Assembly: GCF_024372745.1 (NCBI RefSeq)
Contig: NZ_VOTZ01000007.1
Span: 28,976 to 92,975, forward strand
Direction: 5' to 3'
Length of the DNA: 64,000 nucleotides
Source: Methanocalculus taiwanensis
GTDB taxonomy: Archaea; Halobacteriota; Methanomicrobia; Methanomicrobiales; Methanocorpusculaceae
How positions within the stretch are numbered: position 1 is the first letter of the stretch; each line of letters opens with the position of its first letter. The position numbers and the translations under genes are program-made. Shown piece by piece: positions 1-7,832 of the stretch. The notes under the pieces were generated by a model. It did no database searches. It worked only from the letters and a program-made list of their open reading frames with translations, and was not told the DNA's origin.

Positions 1-171
1 AATTTCATCGAGATCCAACTCAAGCTTTCGTCTCTGGTGTTCGGCAATAAGATCAGCAACTGTTTGACCAAGGGTCTTCCCCGGTTCTTTGATATTCGAG
101 AGTGCCGCCCATGTACCCGGGGTGAGGGCTACCCGCTTCGTTGCTACATCAGCCTGTTTCTGTGCTGTCAT
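1..171 (-). CDS. Antitoxin-like protein, partial (3' end outside window)
   Basis: The ATG at 171 opens a frame that stays open to the window edge (57 codons). The protein has the pattern of a small archaeal VapB-like antitoxin: a basic stretch ending in TKRVALTPGTWAALSNIKEPG, then GQTVADLIAEH. It resembles the antitoxin at 37784 in this window (KRIPVSPSTWEKLSLIKKPG, then LISDLVAERE). The partner toxin would lie left of position 1. A purine-rich AAGGGAAAAATG precedes the start, and two palindromes lie further upstream (246-307). Family assignment rests on similarity within the window; the C-terminus is unseen. Confidence 0.6.
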   Translation of the reverse strand, partial: MTAQKQADVATKRVALTPGTWAALSNIKEPGKTLGQTVADLIAEHQRRKLELDLDEI

Positions 172-245
172 TTTTCCCTTCTCCATAAGACAATTATTTT
201 CTTTTACTTCTGCTTGTATTTCGGATTTTACCTTCGTGTATCAAT

Positions 246-307
246 ACACACCAGTACATGTGTGTGGCGATATGTGTTTATACAGTTGTATAATCATATA
301 CAGCTGT
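246..307. promoter_or_regulatory. Two inverted repeats upstream of the antitoxin gene
   Basis: Positions 282-307 form an 11+4+11 palindrome (arms ACAGTTGTATA and TATACAGCTGT, one mismatch between arms). Positions 246-265 carry a second dyad with arms ACACAC and GTGTGT. They lie 75-136 bp before the ATG at 171 of a putative DNA-binding antitoxin, a usual place for an autoregulatory operator. The operator role is inferred. The surrounding 172-434 stretch holds no other gene that I can see. Confidence 0.4.
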
Positions 308-434
308 ACAATAATGTATCTTGATGCTATTAATCATTTTCAGGCTTTCAGATATTCGTGGTAACGAGTCAGAGACAGGTCTCGTGTTACTTTGGAGAAG
401 AGTCCCATTTTTTAAATCGGATTGTAATGGTTGG

Positions 435-746
435 CTAACAGAAAAAACGTGTATCCAGCAGGCGTCCCTTATGTACTACACGGAGAATGATCGCTTTTGA
501 GCCGAACACTCTGAAGATGATACGGTAATTGCCATAGAGAAGATGGCGATACGCTGTTCCAAGAATTTCGTTTTCTGGTACGAGTGAACAACGCAAGGGA
601 AGGGTACTGAGCCCCGCTATGCTCTTCTCAAGATCAAAGATGGATGCTGTTGCTCGTTCTGCGTTGTCCTGAGAAATATATTCCCATATCTCCTCAATAT
701 CCCGTTCAGCGACGGTGGTGATCTCAACCCGATATCTGCTTTTCAC
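435..746 (-). CDS. RelE/ParE-family toxin
   Basis: A 103-residue protein of the RelE/ParE toxin fold: N-terminal YRVEITTVAERDIEEIWEYI, central DLEKSIAGLSTLP, and the typical late strand YRHLLYGNYRIIFRVFGSKAIILRVVHKGR. RelE/ParE toxins cut ribosome-bound mRNA or poison gyrase; which applies cannot be read from sequence. GTG at 746 is preferred over an ATG 24 nt upstream because the VKSRYRVEI start matches the family and gives a 23-nt overlap with the upstream antitoxin gene, implying translational coupling. Intact length. Confidence 0.8.
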   Translation of the reverse strand: MKSRYRVEITTVAERDIEEIWEYISQDNAERATASIFDLEKSIAGLSTLPLRCSLVPENEILGTAYRHLLYGNYRIIFRVFGSKAIILRVVHKGRLLDTRFFC

Positions 747-1002
747 GTTTGAACTCACGTATAAATTCACTGGCTGAGCGTGTCTGTCCGTTCTCTACAT
801 CTTTTTCAGCCGGAATAAGCAGTCGTGCGAGATTCGCTGCTTCCAGATATTTTTCATATATCTTGATATCAAGCAGGATGGAGTCCGCCCTCCCATTGAC
901 AGTAAGTATGACAGGACGGCCGGTTGCATGGAGGTGATCAAGAATCTCACGTGTGTGACGTTTCAGATCCGTGACTGATCGAATATCTTCCAGGGGGCTC
1001 AT
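724..1002 (-). CDS. Phd/YefM-family antitoxin
   Basis: A 92-residue protein with the Phd/YefM N-terminal pattern: SVTDLKRHTREILDHLHATG, then RPVILTVNGRADSILLDIKIYEKYLE. In this family the N-terminal half binds the operator and the charged C-terminal tail neutralises the toxin. It is the first gene of the pair; its 3' end overlaps the toxin start at 746. Two 21-bp direct repeats immediately upstream (1011-1067) are good operator candidates. Confidence 0.85.
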   Translation of the reverse strand: MSPLEDIRSVTDLKRHTREILDHLHATGRPVILTVNGRADSILLDIKIYEKYLEAANLARLLIPAEKDVENGQTRSASEFIREFKREKQISG

Positions 1003-1010
1003 GTATAATC

Positions 1011-1067
1011 ATATGGTGTCTTTTGTCATATGAAATTTAGCATTGAATATGGTGCCTTCTATCATAT
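1011..1067 (-). promoter_or_regulatory. Duplicated 21-bp operator candidate
   Basis: Two copies (1011-1031 and 1047-1067) of ATATGGTGYCTTYTRTCATAT, identical at 18 of 21 positions with starts 36 bp apart. Each has dyad ends (ATATG/CATAT). They abut the Phd/YefM start at 1002, so the antitoxin or the TA complex probably binds here. Inference from position and symmetry. Confidence 0.45.
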
Positions 1068-1144
1068 CTTTCCATCTCACCTTTTATGTACGTTAATTTA
1101 AGCCTTCAGACTACTTGTCTATAAATTATTGACAGAATCCTCCC

Positions 1145-2101
1145 TTATATCCTATACACCGCTTTACCGCTCTTCTCCCCCTTCCATTTCCCTTCTCCGG
1201 GTGCAAGCCCGGCGACATCATCTGCCACCTCCCTGAGGGTGGCGCTGGCGAGATCGGCGAGGTGCACCGCCCATGCTTCCGGTGTCCTGGGTTCCACATC
1301 GCCATAGTCTCCGTGGTGTGACTGGACGATATGGAGGAGGTGGAGGTAAGTGGCATCATCGAGATAGTCCTTAAACCGGGTGAGGAAGGTGATCCCAAGC
1401 GGGATGTGGCCGATCAGATCGTATTCGGGGCGGGCTGCATACCCGATCCCCTTCTCCTCAAAGCAGAGGGCTTTTCCGATATCATGGAGGAGTGCACCGG
1501 CGATCAGGATGTCGCGGTCGATCCCAAAGCTTTTCTTCGCATCAGCCATGGCAACGGCAATTGTTGCCGTCTCAAGGGTATGTTCTGCAAGGCCTCCCCG
1601 GTAGTTGTGGTGGCGTTTTTTGGCGGCAGGTTTCTCATAGAAGCCGCCCGCATCCATCAGGGCGAGGGAGACGACCATTTTGAGCTGGCCGTTTCTGATC
1701 GTTCCGGCGAGGTTCTGGATTGCGATTGCTGTCTCCCTGATATCAACAGGCGAGTAGATGAACTCTCCCTTCTCAGATGCCTGGATGGCAGCCGGAGCAG
1801 CGAGGTCTGCTATCCCTTCATTGATATTGATCTCGCACTCGCCATTGAAGACCTTTGCAAAGCCCCGGATCCGGTAGACCTCTCCGGGCTGAAGGTTTTT
1901 TCCGACTGCCTCGATCTCGTCGGCCGAGTGTGCCGGCAGGCCCCATATCTTGCAGGAGATCCGGCCGGTTCTGTTGGCGAGAGTTGCGAAGAGGTACTTT
2001 CCATCCTGTTTCTTTTTCCTGATGTCGATGCTTTCGAGGAGGAAGAGTGAGTCGACCTCGCATCCGTCGCTAATCTCGGTTATGGTCTGGGTTTTTGGCA
2101 T
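1145..2101 (-). CDS. OB-fold plus HD-domain phosphohydrolase (YhaM-like)
   Basis: 318 residues from ATG 2101, which is preceded by AGGTGATCC; a longer frame to 2278 lacks support. The N-terminal part (about residues 15-95) reads as a nucleic-acid-binding OB fold (DGKYLFATLANRTGRISCKI, then VYRIRGFAKVFNGECEI). The second half is an HD domain: GGLAEHTLETATIA, ALLHDIGKALCFEE with the HD pair, and a later VQSHHGDYG. This matches YhaM-type proteins, known as 3'-5' exoribonucleases in Bacillus. The archaeal substrate is unknown. Well preserved. Confidence 0.75.
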   Translation of the reverse strand: MPKTQTITEISDGCEVDSLFLLESIDIRKKKQDGKYLFATLANRTGRISCKIWGLPAHSADEIEAVGKNLQPGEVYRIRGFAKVFNGECEININEGIADLAAPAAIQASEKGEFIYSPVDIRETAIAIQNLAGTIRNGQLKMVVSLALMDAGGFYEKPAAKKRHHNYRGGLAEHTLETATIAVAMADAKKSFGIDRDILIAGALLHDIGKALCFEEKGIGYAARPEYDLIGHIPLGITFLTRFKDYLDDATYLHLLHIVQSHHGDYGDVEPRTPEAWAVHLADLASATLREVADDVAGLAPGEGKWKGEKSGKAVYRI

Positions 2102-2195
2102 TGGATCACCTGAAGGGGAATTTTGGGTATTCTGTCCGGACTGTTTGTATGAGGATCTGGTTGTTGAGAGGTATTTTGTGTATCGATTGGCCCCT

Positions 2196-3494
2196 CTATG
2201 GATACAGATCAGGGTAGAGCATATACTTCCATGCAGGGACGATGATGATATCCTTTCCTTCGATCTGCTCATGGCCATAACTATCCATTGTCAGGATATA
2301 CCCTCGCGCCAGATTATATTCATGAAGAGCATCAAGGAGCCCGCTAATCTCCCTCTTTCTTGTCTCACTGTTTTTTAGATCAGCTGATACCTGGATGGCA
2401 GAGAGGACAGCTGGTTCTTTCATGATCAGAAAATCACACTCCTTCCCGGATGCGCCTGAGTGATAGAAGAGGGAATACGCTTTCTTTGCCTGCAATAAAT
2501 AAAGGAAAACCAGATTTTCAAGCTTCTGTCCGGTATTTTCAGAAAACCGGAATGATATGGTATTTAAGAAGCTGTTGTCGCCCGTGTATACTTTTTTTGA
2601 TGCCTGAACCTGTTTCTTCAGGGAATAATAAAAGGCAGGCAGCGTGTAGAAGAGGTATGAGTCCCTGAAGTACCTGATGTACTGGCTGATTGTGTTTGTG
2701 CTTTTCAGTCCGGTTACGCTCTTCAGTGTTGAATATGAAAATCTGGAGGCGGCATTCGAGGCGAGGTAGGTGGCAAGACGTGCCAGCCCTGTCTGCTCGC
2801 GTATCATATAGCGGGTTTCGATATCCCTCTTCAGGATGTCATTGAAGTAGTGTCCCGATAACTCCATGTTCGCCTCTTTTAATACCTCGGGAAATCCTCC
2901 GTATTCGAGATATTCCTTAAAATAATGAACAATTTCGGAAGCTCTATCTGAGGTGAGATGCTGCTCTGCCGGTATCTCTATCCCTTTGAGCCGTAAAAAT
3001 TCACGGAAGCTGAATGGATGGAGATCCAAAACGACATTCCTCCCCGTAAGTGATGTTGCAATCTCTCCACCCAGGATCTTTGCATTCGATCCTGTGACGA
3101 AGACTTTATGGCCCTTGAAATGGAGGTTGTTTGCCCATCGCTCCCATTGTGGAGCATACTGTATCTCATCAAAGAAGAATACTGTCTTCTTCCTGCGGGA
3201 GAACAATTCTATTGCGATATTCTCGATATCATGATAGTTGTCTGTTGTGATGTCGAGGAGCCTGATATCTTCAAAATTGATAAAGAGGATATTCTCATCC
3301 GGTTGTTGGTATTGATCTGCAATGAGCTTGAGGACGGTGCTCTTTCCCGATCGCCTGATGCCTGTTATGATAACGATCTCTTTTCCACGCATGTATCTCT
3401 GCAGATCGATATCCCGCTCTATCGTATCTTCAGGTATTCCTGCAAAGATCTCCTGATGCTGCAGGATTACATCCATGAGCTGCGCTTTATCCAT
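2196..3494 (-). CDS. AAA ATPase with DUF4143 C-terminal domain
   Basis: 432 residues. Walker A GIRRSGKST sits at residues 45-53 and Walker B is FFFDEIQY. An SGKECDFL stretch lies in the C-terminal region, typical of the DUF4143 part. Such ATPases are abundant and often multicopy in archaea. Their role is unsettled; a link to mobile elements has been suggested. A TATA box on the - strand (3529-3538) lies about 35 nt before the ATG, so the mRNA leader would be short. The neighbour at 2101 runs the same way but has its own ribosome site. Confidence 0.85.
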   Translation of the reverse strand: MDKAQLMDVILQHQEIFAGIPEDTIERDIDLQRYMRGKEIVIITGIRRSGKSTVLKLIADQYQQPDENILFINFEDIRLLDITTDNYHDIENIAIELFSRRKKTVFFFDEIQYAPQWERWANNLHFKGHKVFVTGSNAKILGGEIATSLTGRNVVLDLHPFSFREFLRLKGIEIPAEQHLTSDRASEIVHYFKEYLEYGGFPEVLKEANMELSGHYFNDILKRDIETRYMIREQTGLARLATYLASNAASRFSYSTLKSVTGLKSTNTISQYIRYFRDSYLFYTLPAFYYSLKKQVQASKKVYTGDNSFLNTISFRFSENTGQKLENLVFLYLLQAKKAYSLFYHSGASGKECDFLIMKEPAVLSAIQVSADLKNSETRKREISGLLDALHEYNLARGYILTMDSYGHEQIEGKDIIIVPAWKYMLYPDLYP

Positions 3495-3528
3495 GTATAT
3501 TCAACTCTGTTTCACTGTTGTCGCTTCC

Positions 3529-3538
3529 CTTATATAAC
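3529..3538 (-). promoter_or_regulatory. TATA box for the DUF4143 ATPase gene
   Basis: The - strand reads GGTTATATAAG, an archaeal TATA element. Its downstream edge is 35 nt from the ATG at 3494. A second TATA-like CTTTATAAATG on the + strand (about 3561-3571) may drive the divergent P-loop gene. Confidence 0.5.
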
Positions 3539-3718
3539 CGTTCTTTCCTATTGACATGGTTCTTTATAAATGGTGTATCGTTGGCAAAGAAATGTTGTCG
3601 GTGGCATTCCATTCATATATTCAGATGCCTCAGAAATGAGCAGGCAGATATGCATTATGGTATGATGAGGGATGGAAAAGCAGGAGATGGATCTCTGGAG
3701 CCGCTGGCAATCGGGAAA

Positions 3719-4255
3719 ATGAAGATTCTCATCATCGGAACACTCGGTGCGGGGAAGACGACACTCGCACGGACTCTCTCAGGCGAAACCGGTTTTCCAT
3801 ATATATCCATTGACGGCTGCCGGATCAGATATTCTGATGGCACAATTGTTGGTGAAGAGACGGCATGGGATTATTTCCTGGAGGCTTGTTCTGATCCATC
3901 CCCGGCAATCCTTGAGTTCTCAGGCATGGGCCCATATGCCAGCCAGGTTCGCGATGCACTTCTCAGCTCAAAGATGCCGGTAGCAATCATATGGATCGAC
4001 TTTCCCCATGATCTCTGTATCGAGAGGGCTTCAAAACGGGAGAGTATCGTTCCTGCACCATATGTATGGGCACCAATCGGCTATTCTGTTCCTGCTATTC
4101 ATTCCGGGATAGAGGTTGCCTGGGAGGGGATATGGAGTTTCGAGTCTTCGTTCCATGCGAGGAGAATGACGTTTTCCCGTGATGCGCTGTCGACTGAGGT
4201 CTATAAGAGGGTCGAATCATATCTTCCGGGTATCACTCCTGAAAGGGCTTATTAG
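3719..4255 (+). CDS. P-loop nucleotide kinase-like protein
   Basis: 178 residues from ATG 3719 (MKILIIGTLGAGKTTLA). The P-loop GTLGAGKTT starts at residue 8, as in adenylate-kinase-like and shikimate-kinase-like small kinases. Further support: a lid-like stretch CIERASKRES, and IEVAWEGIWSFESSFHARRMTF near the end. Starts at 3650 or 3662 are open in frame and would add 23 or 19 residues; the family usually begins just before the P-loop. Substrate unknown. It is divergent from the DUF4143 ATPase. Confidence 0.6.
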   Translation: MKILIIGTLGAGKTTLARTLSGETGFPYISIDGCRIRYSDGTIVGEETAWDYFLEACSDPSPAILEFSGMGPYASQVRDALLSSKMPVAIIWIDFPHDLCIERASKRESIVPAPYVWAPIGYSVPAIHSGIEVAWEGIWSFESSFHARRMTFSRDALSTEVYKRVESYLPGITPERAY

Positions 4256-4339
4256 TGGATCGTTCCTGTGATTGTCGATCCTCGCCTGCATAAGCGCCTG
4301 TGTCCTCATCTGACTGACTGCATGTTCAGATATGCGAAG

Positions 4340-4365
4340 ATATATGATGATATATTTTCATATAT
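4340..4365. promoter_or_regulatory. AT-rich palindrome overlapping TA promoter
   Basis: ATATATGA and its near complement TTCATATAT flank an 8-9 bp spacer and run into TATATATAAATATG at the antitoxin start (4372). This suits a combined TATA box and autoregulatory operator. Inference. Confidence 0.35.
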
Positions 4366-4371
4366 ATAAAT

Positions 4372-4614
4372 ATGCCTGCTATCACAACAATCCGGATCAG
4401 CGCTGATCTCCGGGACCGGCTGGCGTCGCTGAAGGTGCACCCGAAGGAACCATTCGAAGATGTCATCGAGCGGCTTATCAAGGTTGCAATCGACGATGAA
4501 CCTCTCAGTGATGAAACGATCCGGGCAATAGGGGAGTCGCTTGCTGATATCAAAGCCGGCAGGGTCCAATCCCTTGAAGACGTTGCAGACGAACTTGGTC
4601 TTCTGGATGCCTGA
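4372..4614 (+). CDS. VapB/RHH-like antitoxin
   Basis: 80 residues beginning TTIRISADLRDRLASLKVHP, a ribbon-helix-helix-like start, then KEPFEDVIERLIKVAIDDEP and an acidic tail with DIKAGRVQSLEDVADELG. Closely similar in layout to the antitoxin at 23918 (NDLKIHPRETYDELINRL, then EDIKAGRYRTLRDI). It sits 4 bp before a RelE-type toxin gene and so forms a standard TA operon, although the toxin is frameshifted. Confidence 0.8.
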   Translation: MPAITTIRISADLRDRLASLKVHPKEPFEDVIERLIKVAIDDEPLSDETIRAIGESLADIKAGRVQSLEDVADELGLLDA

Positions 4615-4618
4615 TTGA

Positions 4619-4892
4619 ATGGCGTATAAAGTGCTGATCTCAGCCGTTGCAAAAAAAGATCTGAGTAGGCTCCCGGTACCTGTCGGAAAGGCAATATACC
4701 GGGAGCTAAGCACACTTGCCGGTGAACTGAATCCAAAAACCCATGTAAAAAAAGCCCAAGGGAAACAGCGATCCGCCGTTTTATTCTCTTCGGGTAGGGG
4801 ATTATCGGATCATCCTCACTATCGACAATGCAGTGCTGATCATCCACGGTATTGAAGCAGACCATCGAAGCTCGATATACCGCCGGTATTGA
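4619..4892 (+). pseudogene. RelE-family toxin, frameshifted
   Basis: The frame from ATG 4619 encodes AYKVLISAVAKKDLSRLPVP as in the RelE toxin at 24178. After about 4759-4764 the conserved part continues in the +1 frame: DPPFYSLRVGDYRI, then ILTIDNAVLIIHGIEADHRS, ending at TGA 4892. The switch point lies in GCCCAAGGGAAACAG, where one extra base would explain it. Either the toxin is inactivated while the antitoxin is kept, or this is a sequencing error. Compare RLRVGDYRILFQIF in the intact paralog. Confidence 0.7.
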
Positions 4893-4938
4893 AGGATACA
4901 TGATGGGAAAAGCCTCTTTTAGCACTTCCACTGTCCGA

Positions 4939-5823
4939 TCATGTATTCCCTGCTTCCCCTATCTCCTCATCAGAGGGATCAAGGATGCAGAGCGTTGCTG
5001 AGTCACGTGCCTTCTTAAAAGCCACGGCAGACTCATCCCTCCTGCCGAGCCTTGCGAGTGCCAGCCCCCGGTAGTACCATTGGAACCGGGCTTCTGCCAT
5101 AAAACCGATCACTTTCTCCCATGCCAGGACTGCTTCATCGTGCCGACCGAGGGTATCAAGGGAACAGCCCCGGATATAGAATGGGATACAGAAATCAGGG
5201 TAGATGGTAATAGCCTGATCGCATGATTCGATCGCATCAGAATATCGTTCAAGGGAGTAGAGCGACGACGCCCGCAGTGCCCATGCATCCACGTACCGGG
5301 GCTCAACTGCAACTGCCCGGTCATATGACAGAATCGCCTCTTCATACCTGCCGAGGGCATGGAGGGCACGACCCTGGTTGACATATGCCGGTGCCAGCTT
5401 CTCATCATGCCGGACAGCTGTATTAAAGGCTTCAAGAGCCTCTTCATGGCGTCCAAGGGTGCAGAGGACCGATCCCCGGTCACTCCATGCGCCTGCATGT
5501 TTTGGGTTTATTGCGAGTGCCCGGTCATATGACAGAATCGCCTCTTCGTACCTGCCGAGCCCCTGGAGGGCACCTCCCCGGTTTATCCATGCGACGCAAT
5601 GTCCCGGCTCGATTGTGAGTGCCATATCATAGGATCTGAGTGCCTCTTCGTGACGGCCGAGATTGCTCAGTGCTGCACCGCGATTGTTCCAGGTATCGAC
5701 ATGGCCGGGGTGGTGGGCGAGTGCCCGGTCAAAATAATCGAGGGCTTCGGCATAATGGCCGGCAACAGAGAGCTCGACACCTTTATTGAAGTCGCTTTTC
5801 CTGAGAAAGTCAAAGAGTGGCAT
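4939..5823 (-). CDS. Tetratricopeptide-repeat protein
   Basis: 294 residues made of about seven TPR units of 34 residues, each with the pattern of NRGAALSNLGRHEEALRSYD and ALAINPKHAGAWSDRGSVL. The first 15 residues (MPLFDFLRKSDFNKG) precede the repeats. There is no signal peptide or membrane segment, so it is likely a cytoplasmic scaffold. Partner unknown. The repeats are similar at DNA level, suggesting internal duplication. Confidence 0.85.
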   Translation of the reverse strand: MPLFDFLRKSDFNKGVELSVAGHYAEALDYFDRALAHHPGHVDTWNNRGAALSNLGRHEEALRSYDMALTIEPGHCVAWINRGGALQGLGRYEEAILSYDRALAINPKHAGAWSDRGSVLCTLGRHEEALEAFNTAVRHDEKLAPAYVNQGRALHALGRYEEAILSYDRAVAVEPRYVDAWALRASSLYSLERYSDAIESCDQAITIYPDFCIPFYIRGCSLDTLGRHDEAVLAWEKVIGFMAEARFQWYYRGLALARLGRRDESAVAFKKARDSATLCILDPSDEEIGEAGNT

Positions 5824-5917
5824 TATGGTAATCCTTGTTGTTGGGTATGTTTTCTATTGAGTGGCTTTCATGTTTTGGGCTCATGCAAACATAGCTCCTC
5901 AATAAAGGTGTATCGAA

Positions 5918-6345
5918 TCACAACTCTCCATGTGAGCTCTTCTTCATCGATCCAGCCAGATGTGCCTTCCCTTTATCAGTGAGGCGATATTGCTGCATCC
6001 TGCTGGAAGGCTTCTCAGGAATTGTCATCTCAATATAGCCTGCTTCCAGAGCAGGATGAATATAATTTTCCTGAAATTGTGCCTGTGTGTCATATTAAGC
6101 CCTGATCTCAGTTCCTTAGAGGATCTCTCACCATCAGCAAGGAGCGTCAGCAGCCTCTCAACCGGGTCGCCGACTGGGTCGGCAAACGTGTCGGTGAGCC
6201 TGCATCAACTTTCTCTGACACGAATAGCCCCTGTCCTTTCTGGTGAAGAAACACAGTGACCCGCACCCGCATGCCGACCTCAACCATAACCGGCTCGGGG
6301 AGTCCGAGTTCTTCGGCGTCACATTGCCGGGTTCAGTATCAATAC
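5918..6345 (-). pseudogene. Relic of an AlbA_2-type ATP-binding regulator (C-terminal part)
   Basis: No long frame exists, but the - strand holds recognisable pieces: CDAEELGLPEPVMVEVGMRV at about 6345-6270, then [20 protein letters not shown], then after a frameshift near 6075 [20 protein letters not shown] and [20 protein letters not shown], ending at TGA 5918. This is the order seen in the winged-helix tail of AlbA_2 (Schlafen-like) regulators (LPEP stretch, strand, wHTH, LTDKG). The N-terminal AlbA_2 half is absent. The rest of 5824-6536 shows nothing else. Confidence 0.6.
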
Positions 6346-6536
6346 AGGGTGAAGCCGATTCTTTTACGCTGATTGTTCTCTGGTATCATAATCTTTCTTC
6401 CTCAGCATTTTTTTAAGGCTCCGGATGTATCATATCCGGATCAACGTAACCTGAGAGAGGGAGTGCTTCATATTGTGATTTCCTCCCTCTTCTAATACGC
6501 ATCGGAACGTGAAACAGAGAAAAGATCCTCTCCTCT

Positions 6537-7832
6537 TCACCACTCAACCTCCATCACTGCCCGCTCCTCCTCCTTCAGCTCAGGCATACCAGCTCCCTCG
6601 AACCGGTACTTCTCGATCGGATCGTAGGTGGCATGGAGTGTGCATTTGTCAAGAATATCCACAAACTCACGCAGGAATATCCGGGGGATCACATCAATCC
6701 GGCCGCCAAACCTGAGTGTGATCCGGTCGATCATCGCCCGTATGAACCTGAGGTTCACCCGTTCCGGGTCCACCTCGGCGTATGCCTCGCCATAGATCTC
6801 AACAACCCTCGAGGCCACCTCAAAGAGCCGCTTCTCGTCAAACCGGGAGAGGACGATCTGGGTCTGGAGAGGATTTGCAAACCCGTCATCCTCCATCACC
6901 TGCAACCGGTCATAGAGCGGGGGGAGTGACCTGATCCCTTTTGGCCCCTCGAAGAAGGATGGAGTTCCCGTGAAGAGGAGGAATGAGTAGGGCATCTCGT
7001 TTCTGTCGACAGTATCAATGATCCGCCTCAGGTTCACATACCCCTTCTCGCGGAGTGGGCGGGAAGAGCTCTGTGTAGTCTCCGCCTCGTCAAAGGCAAT
7101 CGCAAGACCCCGGTACCCTGCCTGGACGATGATCCGGATCAGCCCACGGAGGAAGGGAAGTGTAGAGCCTTCATCCACTGCACCTTTCAGTCCAGCCTCT
7201 GATTTGAAGCTCCGACCAACCGTCTCCTCGCCGGATATCCAGCCAAGGGCTGCCTGTGCGATAGCAAAGTCGCCCCGGTTGTTTGCCAGGTAGTATGTCC
7301 TGACTGCTGCTGCAAGCCCTGAGTTCTCTTCGGATATCCTGAGCAAGGATGCTTCGATCTCTCGCGTAGCAGCCGCTGCCAGCCGTTCTTCATCCTCCTC
7401 GCCTACAGACTCGATCAGCCGCTCCTCAATCCGGTATATCCAGGTGTCGATGATGCTCTTTACAGCCGCCTCACCGGTTTCGGTCCTGAGATTCTGTGCT
7501 ATGGCACGATAGAGAGCGGCAAGCTTGTGAAGCGGGGTGTCGGGCGAGATGACCACATGGGCCGTTGCAAACCCGCTGTTTCTCGCAATCTCAAGGGCAC
7601 GACAGATTAGAAAGGTCTTCCCGCTCCCAAAATCGCCCCTGACAAACTTCAGGTCTGATCGGCCGGCTGCCACATACTGAAGCTGATCGGCGATCACCCG
7701 CTCCTCGTTAGCGATACCGACTGCGAGCCGTTCAAGCCCATCTGCTGGGACGGTGCCCCGCCGGAGGGCATTGATTATCCCGATACTCTGCAGTTTCCGG
7801 TCGTTCTGTGTATTATCTAAAGACCCAGGCAT
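6537..7832 (-). CDS. BrxD-like ATPase (DUF2791)
   Basis: 431 residues from ATG 7832 (GGGGAG six nt upstream; the start overlaps the upstream gene end by 20 bp). The N-terminal ALRRGTVPADGLERLAVGI and FVRGDFGSGKT (Walker A at residues 66-73), then VVISPDTPLHKL, Walker B LAIAFDEAET near residue 245 and LLFTGTPSFFEG are typical of the DUF2791 ATPases that include BrxD of BREX phage-defence systems. No BrxC, BrxZ/PglZ, methyltransferase or helicase lies nearby. The only close partners are the coupled TPR/winged-helix gene and a glycosyltransferase. It may belong to a smaller, separate system. Confidence 0.75.
   Translation of the reverse strand: MPGSLDNTQNDRKLQSIGIINALRRGTVPADGLERLAVGIANEERVIADQLQYVAAGRSDLKFVRGDFGSGKTFLICRALEIARNSGFATAHVVISPDTPLHKLAALYRAIAQNLRTETGEAAVKSIIDTWIYRIEERLIESVGEEDEERLAAAATREIEASLLRISEENSGLAAAVRTYYLANNRGDFAIAQAALGWISGEETVGRSFKSEAGLKGAVDEGSTLPFLRGLIRIIVQAGYRGLAIAFDEAETTQSSSRPLREKGYVNLRRIIDTVDRNEMPYSFLLFTGTPSFFEGPKGIRSLPPLYDRLQVMEDDGFANPLQTQIVLSRFDEKRLFEVASRVVEIYGEAYAEVDPERVNLRFIRAMIDRITLRFGGRIDVIPRIFLREFVDILDKCTLHATYDPIEKYRFEGAGMPELKEEERAVMEVEW

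Noticed and set aside
1331..2050. 239-codon open frame on the + strand
   Set aside because: It is antisense to the HD/OB hydrolase, whose motifs and ribosome site are clear; the translation shows no recognisable domain.
4306..4931. 135- and 201-codon - strand frames
   Set aside because: Antisense to the TA pair at 4372-4892; no family resemblance.
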